Below, in pieces: positions 56,311-64,000 of a DNA stretch of 64,000 nucleotides. The notes beneath the pieces were generated by a model. That model made no database searches. It had not been told where the DNA came from and saw only the letters and a list, made by a program, of their open reading frames with translations. This DNA is from Porodaedalea pini (Eukaryota > Basidiomycota > Agaricomycetes > Hymenochaetales > Hymenochaetaceae): contig NBAY01000058.1 of assembly GCA_002794775.1 (NCBI GenBank), positions 226,902-290,901 on the forward strand, written 5' to 3'. Positions within the stretch are counted from its first letter, which is position 1. Each line of letters opens with the position of its first letter. The translations under genes were made by a program, and so were the position numbers.

Positions 56311-58207
56311 TTAACATTGCTTGTCAGTGGGTAGTTCGTCGAGGACTTCGTGTATCGACGGCCGCTTATCCGGATCCTCGACCCAGCAGCGCGACAGCAG
56401 GTTCCAGAGCGCTTCGTTCATTCCCCGCTCAATCATCTCTGGGCCCTCAGGCTTGCGGGGTCGTTCTCCCTGCTGCATCTTGATAAGCACCTCCGGAGTG
56501 CGCTTGATGTGTGAGAACGGGGGCTGGCCGGTCATCAACTGGCGAACGAAGAGTTATGAGCGCACGTGAGCGGAATAGCAAAAGAAAAACGAACCTCGAG
56601 CACGGTCATTGAGTACGCAAACACATCTGATGCGGTGCTCAACACGCCCGGCGCGGAGCACAGTTCCGGTGCAAACCACCTATACGACTCTGATACGCCG
56701 CGGCTTTGCGTGAATGGCATGCCGGTCAGGTCTTCCATCATCTATGGAACGGATCAAGATCATGAAAATAAATGCTTGAAGCCGTAACGTACCTTCGACA
56801 GCCCGAAATCAGCGAGAAGAGGGTTGCCCTTCTGGTCAATGAGGATGTTTGCACCCTTGATGTCGCCATGCGCAATAGGAGGATCGTATGTGTGAAGCAG
56901 CCTCAGGCCCTCAGCGATACGGCGGATGATGCGCTTCCGGTCGACGTACGGATACTTATTGACATACGTGATCGCGTCACCATAGTCCATCCACGGGCTA
57001 ACCATGTACCTGCCTTGAAACGTTAGCACGATACCGGTAGTTCTGTTTGCACATCAAGACGAACGGATAAGGTCCGTCGGAGAGACAAGCACCCCAGAAG
57101 GGGAGCATGTACTCTCCCTTGTCCATCTCCCAGACTTTCCGCCAGATCGTGACCTCTCGCAAAAAGCGCTGTCATGGAAATATGTCAGATAAGGAAAGAG
57201 TTAGGAAGAGAGGCTGCCTCACGTCACGGATCTTGGGCGTGACCTCAATGCCTCGGACGACCTTGATGGCGCAGCGCTCCTGGCCGAGGTATTCGCCCAT
57301 CCAGATGTCGAATGCGGCGCTGCCGCCAACGGGATTACTGCTGACGCGGCGTACCTCGCCGTGCTTCAGCTCGAGCTTAGGCAGTAGCTGACCGGACGAT
57401 TTCTGCATGCTGAAAAGGTTCCTCTGAAGCCCATTGTGACGGTGATCGCCAACCGGGTAGCTGCCCATGAGCTGACAGAGCTACTCAGAAGAGATCTTAG
57501 AGATGAAAGAAAGAACCTACGTCCTGCATACGCGCCATCATGTCCATGACCTCGATGTGATTCGCAGCGACCGTATCGCGCATGAGTGTTTCGGCATTCT
57601 TGATGTCCGAAAGGAAGCCTATCGTTTCGCTCTGGTCTTCTTGTCTGTGTCGCTCGAACTCGGCCATCCATTTGTGAACCTCCATGGCAGAAGTGATATT
57701 GAAGGTTTCGAGGAAGGAGTCGATGGCTTGGTGACAACGCTTCACGTCCTCAGCTATCTCGTTTTGTAGGAAAAATTGCTTCAAGACCCGTGCTTCCGTC
57801 CAAGCCACCATTCTCTGTCTGATCTCCTCTAAGAGCCTACAGTGCATCAGCTTAGGTATGTGCCCTGAGACGCGCGCCATATACGCACTGCTGACTCGAT
57901 TCCACCATATTCTGCATTTTATCGGGCGCGCAATTGGAGCTACTGTCCTTTAGCGCGTAAAGCACTGCTTGACAACGACCGCCCAGCTCGCGGATTTCAT
58001 GCCTGATGCATGATAGTCAGATCACCGCCAGACTAGGACACGAGGCACAGCGTACTTGTTCGTCCTGACATTCTCGCAAAGCTTCAAAATGCCGATAACG
58101 ATGCCCACGGCCGGGGAGAGGTACGGCACAGGCGCGAAGTCGGCCGCGAGAACCGTAGCCGCAGCGACCGACGTCGTAACCACCCTGATGCCTGATCTAG
58201 CAGCCAT
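56311..58207 (-). CDS. Protein kinase with an MLKL-like N-terminal helical domain
   Basis: The start ATG is at 58207 (MAARSGIRVVTTSVAAATVL). The first 180 residues are helical: VPYLSPAVGIVIGILKLCEN, RTNK-HEIRELGGRCQAVLYALKD, LLEEIRQRMVAWTEARVLKQ, DVKRCHQAIDSFLETFNITS and MAEFERHRQEDQ. This matches the MLKL-type N-terminal bundle seen in many Agaricomycete kinases. The kinase domain follows: SNPVGGSAAFDIWMGEYLGQ, CAIKVVRG, PPIAHGDIKGANILIDQKGN (HGD for HRD), LLADFGLSK, WFAPELCSA, SDVFAYSMTVLELMTGQPPF and LLSRCWVEDPDKRPSIHEVL. Lys, Asp and DFG are all kept, so it may be active. Several GT-AG introns; intact as far as I can read. Confidence 0.85.
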
Positions 58208-58542
58208 GACAGGATATTGAGGTGTACCGGACAACTCAGTAACTCAGTGGTGAATTAGTGGGGAGATGGGACGAGGACGCAGTCTAGTACTGGGAGCCTG
58301 GCGCGCTGTGTGGCCTCTGCCTTTGAGAGGCCTATATGTAGCCCTGGATCGATAACCCATCACGAAGCTACGCAGCCTTCACTAGACGCCTACACTGGAT
58401 GTGGATAGAGAGCCACACGAGGCAGCTGCCAGGGGTCACGCCACTTAATATGTCACATGCCTTGTATTAGATTTGTATTGCGTGACTGTAACGAGTACCG
58501 CCTCTACTACATAGTAATAGTATAACTTGAATCTAAACCACG

Positions 58543-59594
58543 ATGTCGTCCACTTTGTTTCCCACTCCTGGGCGTTCACTGCCTTCCTTCGACAGTCTAC
58601 TAGTCAAGGGACCCTACTCGCCTTCTGCACCGGTTCATCTCTGTATTTCCCATCTGCAGGCCAATGCGGGAAACGTATTGTTCTTGACACCCAGTCGACA
58701 ATCCTTTGCGACCCCATTACAGGACTTCAACGATGAATGGCTCACTACGAATGCAGCGAAAGGACAATATTTGGGTTTACTATCCAAAATCAACATCTAG
58801 TATGATGGCTGCAGTTACCCGCTTTTGTATATGCGTCTTATACTTGGAATAGCTATCCTCCGACTACCGCACATTGGCTTCTGCTTCTCTCATTGTTCAG
58901 GCCACTTTCTAGCTCTGCCGCTCCACCAAATAAACCCGTCCTCCCGCATACTCCGTCCTTGATTGTGCTGCACGAGCCCTCAGCTTACTTCACCTCGGCG
59001 GAAGGTTCTCAACCGTACGTGGCTGTCCGGACATCCATAGCACACCCTCATGCCTCCTCTGTGCCAGACCTGATCTCTCCCAATACCTGCAACTCATAAC
59101 AACAGCCTTCTCCACCGCTTCCTTCCTATCTCCGCATAAAGGCAAGGCCACCCCTTTAGTCCTCTTCGATTCACGTCTGGGGGACCTCAAGCTTCCGATT
59201 GTACGTCCGCTCACGCCCTCCCGGCGTCTCTTCGGAGACCGACAAGGCTCGCCTGTGCGCCAGGAAAGGGTCGAAAAGTTCGTGGAAAAGTATTTCACAT
59301 GGATAGGAAGTGTGACTGATGAATACGCCGAACAAAGTAAAATTTATTTCACTGCCTCTCTGTTACTTTTGACAACTATACATAGTCCCTAGGACGCCAC
59401 CGAGGCACGGCACGTTCGACACACTCATAGGGAAGCGGACTGGCCCGTTCAAGCTGAGATTAGATAGGAGACTACCGTTAGAAGATGACTTCCAAGCGAA
59501 CCAAATCATCTTTGAATGGTCGGAAATGAAAGGAGCACGAAAGCCTCATTCGATGTTCAATGAAACTCGATTTGTTTTTAAGACGGACGAGTAA
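58543..59594 (+). CDS. Unrecognised four-exon gene
   Basis: Exons 58543-58799, 58853-59014, 59068-59336 and 59386-59594. Introns of 49-53 bp all begin GT and end AG, and join one open frame of about 298 residues. The product begins MSSTLFPTPGRSLPSFDSLL. It contains HWLLLLSLFRPLSSSA, PSLIVLHEPSAYFTS and ATPLVLFDSRLGDLKLPIVR, and ends SMFNETRFVFKTDE. The hydrophobic strands each followed by an acidic residue recall a RecA-like fold, but no P-loop is visible, so I leave it unnamed. The good exon structure argues for a real gene. Confidence 0.65.
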
Positions 59595-60265
59595 TTTAAT
59601 TTGATGTCGCACGAGAGTACTTGATGTTGTACTTGTAAGCAGTAGATATTCATCCCTCTCCGAATCACTATGGGTCCGCAATTGCTAGAAGAAGAATGCA
59701 AAATGTCTACCAATGTAGTTTACTCGGTTTCAGTCAGCCGTACATCCGCTCTCGTACTCGCACTTGGTCTCGAGTTGGAACTCGTGATTATCAAAGAAGG
59801 TAGGGAAGGAAGGATCATGCCGACTAGGTTGTGCGCCTGACTCCGGGTTAGCAGGTTCGAGAGCATTGAACATAGACATCGATGGGCCTCAAACGCGCGA
59901 AACAAGCAGGCATATCATCTGACCAGACAAGGGCTACTGCGCTAAAGAGAGAAATAATACCCTCGAATCACTCTAGCTCTGTAGGGATTAGCGTTCGAGG
60001 CGATAATTTAGACGGACGGACGTTCGAGAGGTATCTTGGATGAATCGATCTCTAAGACTCCACCGCCTACTCGTTGCAATACGAAATACAATAACGTTTA
60101 ATCCTGTAGACGCCGCAGTACATTGACGTTCCAAGTAAATATGCAAAGTACGGTCACCGCGTCAGGTAATCTGGAGGTAGGATGGATGAGCTTATATCGT
60201 TTATACAGTAAGGATTTACACATGTCTAACCTGGTGATACTGGCATGACCGTTTAAGAAAGGCTG
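59595..60265. other. Intergenic, no feature recognised
   Basis: 3' flanks of the converging genes on either side. No coding or repeat signal seen. Confidence 0.5.
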
Positions 60266-60784
60266 TCATAATTTCGGTTTTGCGGACGGCTCAAGCAGGA
60301 TTGCTCGAAGTCCGTCCGCAAGCGTTGCATTCATCTCTTTCACAGGACGCCTATGCACGCGGTCAACGAAGACGTGCGTATATCCACCCACAGCCTTCGC
60401 CGTATCGCTCTCCTTCCCGCTCTTGGAGTTTGACTCCTCCGCAGAGAAGAATCCGACCTCATATGAAACGGAACTGCGGCCAAGCTTCACAATTCTCAGA
60501 CCAAGCGTAACGGGCTCGGGAAAGGAGAGAGGGGCGAAGAAGTTGCAGTACGAAGAGACGACCAATCCAATAGGTGGACCTCCTACTTCAGTTGATGAAG
60601 ATGAAGGCACGCAGCCGCACCGCTCAGCGAGGTATGTGTTGACTATGGAGTCGATAAGGTGGTAATAAACGGCGTTGTTGACATGCGAGTATTGATCGTT
60701 GTCGCTCCAGCGCGTCCGATAGGTCAGGAAGTAACGATAGTCAGCTCGAGTACGTCGAGGGGCGTTTCTGATATCTGGCGGCAT
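60266..60784 (-). CDS. Hot-dog fold acyl-CoA thioesterase (4HBT family)
   Basis: 172 residues from the ATG at 60784 (MPPDIRNAPRRTRADY). The signature YRTRWSDNDQYSHVNNAVYY holds the catalytic Asp (WSDNDQYSHVNN) of the YbgC/4-hydroxybenzoyl-CoA thioesterase family. It is followed by LVVSSYCNFFAPLSFPEPVT and VKLGRSSVSYEVGFF, then VGGYTHVFVDR. Length is normal for a single hot-dog unit. The frame is open upstream to 60841 through a non-ATG codon, so an upstream exon is possible. Likely cleaves acyl-CoA; the substrate is unknown. The LINE 3' end lies about 200 bp upstream of it. Confidence 0.85.
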   Translation of the reverse strand: MPPDIRNAPRRTRADYRYFLTYRTRWSDNDQYSHVNNAVYYHLIDSIVNTYLAERCGCVPSSSSTEVGGPPIGLVVSSYCNFFAPLSFPEPVTLGLRIVKLGRSSVSYEVGFFSAEESNSKSGKESDTAKAVGGYTHVFVDRVHRRPVKEMNATLADGLRAILLEPSAKPKL

Positions 60785-61027
60785 AAGATGCGTTGAGCAA
60801 GACACTGCAGCTCGTGAAGGCCGTGAATGTCCTGAAATCACGAGGATCAGCGCGTGCGCCTCGCGCCGGAATCACGTGGAGTTTGCTTTATAATCTGCTA
60901 TCTACTACTAACAGACGCCCAACCGCACAGGAAACAGAACAGAACCGAGAAAATTACAGCGTGGCGCGCGAATGAGGGAAAAGGTTAACGAAGGGGAGCA
61001 AACGTAACGGAGTATAGAGGAATGTAA
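60785..61027. other. Spacer between thioesterase start and LINE coding end
   Basis: It holds the thioesterase promoter and probably the 3' untranslated end of the LINE. I see no clear poly-A end or target duplication. Confidence 0.4.
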
Positions 61028-64000
61028 CTAAAGGTCAAAAGTTGGAGGCAACTCGGATAGAACGGGCATGCTGTCCGGCGGACGGCGAAATGAAAAGAAA
61101 GCAAATTTTAAGAGCAAGAGAAAGTTATTGGGACGAAACCAGTCCGGGAAGGACAATGGTAGGGATCGTTGACGATAAAGGCCGTTTCTGACTAATGCAA
61201 AGAAGGGGCAACAATTAAGAATGTGACGGACATCATGTTTGATACACGCCGGGTCTGGGCAACATGGTTGGAGGTTTCGGTCATGCAAATCGAGCGTATT
61301 CAGCATTAGGCTGACAGCGCGTGATAGAACTGTATGGTGTATCCTCTTTCTTGGGGAAAGCTTCAAGAATGGGTGTAGGGATCACGTAGGATGAAGGATA
61401 AACGAGGACGGCTCGAGAATAGAGCGGTGTCTGCGCAAGTTAATGACATTGGCTTTCCAATCTCGAAGAAGGTCGAGATGTACTTGCGCCTTCAAGTTAG
61501 GGAGCGAATCCGGTGTGGTCTCGAGGTGGTGATTGGATGCAGCGTCTTTCGCCAATTTATCAGCTTTGGCATTGCCCAGTACTCCTTGGTGTGAGGGGAG
61601 CCACTGGACCGTGATATGGGAGGCCTCATGGTGGAGGGCGAGAAAAATCCCGCATAGGCGGCGGAAGGTGATGATGAAATCCGCATGTCGCTCATCGTTG
61701 GAGAAGATAAGTTGGATGCAATTAAGCAAATCCGAGACGATATGTATGTGTATGGGTGTGAAGCATTTCGACAGGAGAGTGGATATATGACGCATGGCTG
61801 CGATGAGCGCTTCCTGCTCCTCAAACAGTATGTTCGAGTGAGAGTGCGCTGCTGAAGTAAAGACAGCGAGTTCTTGTTGATTATGCATGATGATGAATCC
61901 GTGGCCGCCGTTGTAGGAGCCGTTGGCATCGGGGATGATGGAGCCGTCTGTGAAGATAAAATATTGGTAAGGTGGGGGATGTAAAAAGAAAGAATTAAAA
62001 TCGCAAATAGCTTTGTATCGTTGCGGTAAAGAAGGAATGGGAGTCATGATAAGACGCGAGTGAATTGGGGTGAACGAAGAAAAGGCGATAACTTTAGGGA
62101 TCGAAATGCCAGGAAGGAGAGACGATACTAAGTATTGGTTAGGAGAAGGATTGTGCTTGGTATGAGAGAGGTAAGACAAAAGGAAACGTTGTGAAAGCGC
62201 TTGGATGAAAAGGGGGAGGGGTGGACATGATAGAAAAGATTCAGCCACAGACGGTTGAGTACTTTCATGAAAAATTGAGTGAAGGAAACGATTTTGTGTT
62301 TTCTGGAGAATAGAAATGAATGACGACTCAGGGAAAAGGACAGCGCTGTAAATGGCGACAGAATGAATTAAACTGAAATAAAGGAGGTGGGCATATTGAA
62401 GGTATGCGCCATTAGACCAGTTGAAGAGAAAAGAACGTTGGTGTAATGTAGAAATGGCTTTGTTGGCCCGGGCTTCAAAATAGAGTTTGGGCGAAAGGTC
62501 GTAAGAAAAAATGACTCCCAGCCATGTAAGGTGGCGTAAGGGGTGGATAACACGGTTGTTGGGTAAGGATAACGACGTGTTGGCTGAAGAGGGAGAGTCT
62601 GATAGAAAAAAGCGAAAAGTAAAGTCCGCTATTGGGCAGTATGGAAGAATATGAAGGAGTTCGATGGCATCCAGATCAATGGATAGGCCAAGGGCTTTGA
62701 AACTGAAGCGAAAGGAAATGGAATTGTTTGTGAAGACGGACTAAATTGGTCCGAATGCTAAGAGAGCGAGCATAAAGAAGGTGGTCGTCCATATATGCAA
62801 GTAAAGGACGGTCTGGACCAAAATGAGAGTTATAAGCCGTAATAACATCAGCCGCGGCGAAGATGGAAATAAGAGGAGATAGCGGGGACCCCTGAGGGAC
62901 TCCACGGTTGGGTTTAATAAAAGGGGGGGAAAAGAAATTGTTAAAGTGAAAAGAAATAGGTCGGTCTCTGAGCCAGACCGAGAGAACACGAATAATGTTG
63001 GGATGAACGTTGGACTGAATAAGTTTATCGAGAAGACGGTTGTGAGAAATGTGATCGAAAAAACCTTGAATGTCAACTGTAAGGATTGAAGTGATAAAAT
63101 AGTGATGACGGCGATATAATGCGGTATCGCTGCTGCACTATAAATGAAAGGGTTGGTCAAAATAGATGAAAGAAGTTCATAGCAGGCCGTAAGAGAAGAT
63201 CGGTGTTTCCAACACCCATGTTGAGCGTCAGGAAGAAGGCGGTTAAGTTCGAAAAACGGCTGGAGGAAGTTTGAAAAGAATGTGTTCGAACAATTTCCAA
63301 TGGTATCGACCAGGGTAATAGGTCGGAACACTCTGGGAACTGAGAAATCAGAGCACTTGGGTTTGGGGATGAAGGTAACGAGTGATGTTTTAAAAGATAA
63401 GGGGAAATGACCGAGTTTCAAACATAAGGAAAAAAAGGTCAACGAAAAATTTGTCCGCGATGCTCGATGAGGAGCTCCAAGTGTTTATACGAGATATGGC
63501 TATTGCCAGGGCTCATTTCGTGGTCAATGCCTTGGAGCGCAGCGTGTATGTCCTTCATTTCGATGGGATGAAAATCGCGAAGGGCCGGAAGAGGAATGAC
63601 CTCCGGAGAAGACGTAAGGGAGGGGAAGAACATCTCGTGAAAGAGGGACGCTTTATCAACTTCAGTCGTGGTGAATGACCCATTCGCCATACGAAGCGCG
63701 CCGATAGGGGCACGTTGGTGTGCAGTACCCAAGAACTGGTTGCGCCAGGTGGTATGTGCATCAGATTGCTGAAGACGAGAGCCATAAAATGTGTTTTTGG
63801 CTTGGGTAGTCTCAATGTCGAGTCGTCTTTTGGAGTCTGGTTGAGGGTTACAGCAATATTCGCGATAAAGCTTGGAACACGCTTCGGACCACCAGTTGTT
63901 GGGGCTGAAGTATGAGCAGGGTTTTCGTTTGCGAAGAAAAATTGTTGCAAAATCAGAAATAGAAGAATTAAGAGCAAAAGAAGGTCGTCCAGCACCTTGG
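61028..64000 (-). mobile_element. Decayed non-LTR retrotransposon (LINE, Tad/L1-like)
   Basis: Minus strand, running off the right edge. The reverse transcriptase N-terminal part is at 63439-63995 (GTAHQRAPIGALRMANGSFT, then HPIEMKDIHAALQGID). RT core fragments at about 62700-63440 include FIPKPK, FRPITLVDTIG, DAQHGCWKHRSS and the catalytic YMDDHLLYARSLS. RNase H is at 61382-62248: FTDGSI, EEQEALIAAMRHI, IVSDLLNC and QWLPSHQGVLGNAKADKLAK. A C-terminal zinc knuckle is CCPDPACIKHDVRHILNCC near 61230. Frames change several times in the RT, so it is inactive. The endonuclease end is beyond the window. Confidence 0.88.

Noticed and set aside
59850..59880. GGTTCGAG-like sequence as a tRNA B box
   Set aside because: No matching A box or foldable cloverleaf around it.

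Overview
The window looks like nuclear DNA of a filamentous basidiomycete, most likely an Agaricomycete. Genes are dense and on both strands, with many 50-85 bp GT-AG introns. The families fit: fold-3 alpha/beta hydrolases, F-box and BTB proteins, TPR repeat genes, kinases with an MLKL-type N-terminus, a chromodomain Ty3/Gypsy element and a Tad/L1-like LINE. Coordinates of multi-exon genes were worked out by hand from splice signals and reading phase.

Left third (1-18.5 kb) is repeat-rich. An intact alpha/beta hydrolase (1155-2472) is followed by a relic of a BTB gene 3' end. Next is a minus-strand TPR pseudogene split by a nearly pristine Ty3/Gypsy chromovirus (3320-9586; 424 bp LTRs with 3 differences; 5 bp target duplication GGGTG). 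Upstream of the TPR repeats come an 870 bp palindrome and a kinase gene. Then a 4.5 kb TIR element (element A, 13924-18458, target duplication GGAC) carries decayed fragments of two housekeeping genes, eIF4G and cytoplasmic prolyl-tRNA synthetase, fused head to tail.

Middle (18.9-33.2 kb) is ordinary gene space: BTB protein, secreted protein, nicotinamide riboside kinase, Mtf2-like mitochondrial protein, WW-WW-MyTH4-RhoGAP protein, DMAC1-like small membrane protein, mitochondrial enoyl-CoA hydratase and a RING protein.

32.1-46.2 kb is a tandem segmental duplication of a RING / F-box-like / alpha/beta-hydrolase block. Unit 1 keeps the good RING gene but has a dead F-box gene and a dead hydrolase. 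Unit 2 has a dead RING gene, a frameshifted hydrolase, and an F-box gene interrupted by a second copy of the TIR element (element B, 39530-43483), again with eIF4G and prolyl-tRNA synthetase fragments.

Right (46.5-64 kb): TMEM135-like membrane protein, a dead FAD monooxygenase, bleomycin hydrolase, secreted type-B carboxylesterase, a kinase with an MLKL-like N-terminal bundle, an unrecognised four-exon gene, a hot-dog thioesterase, and a decayed LINE running off the window end.

The most unusual content is the pair of TIR elements that share a captured, intron-containing eIF4G-ProRS chimera. Second are the readable replication signals of the Gypsy element: an 11-nt self-primer and a GGGTTTT -1 frameshift site.
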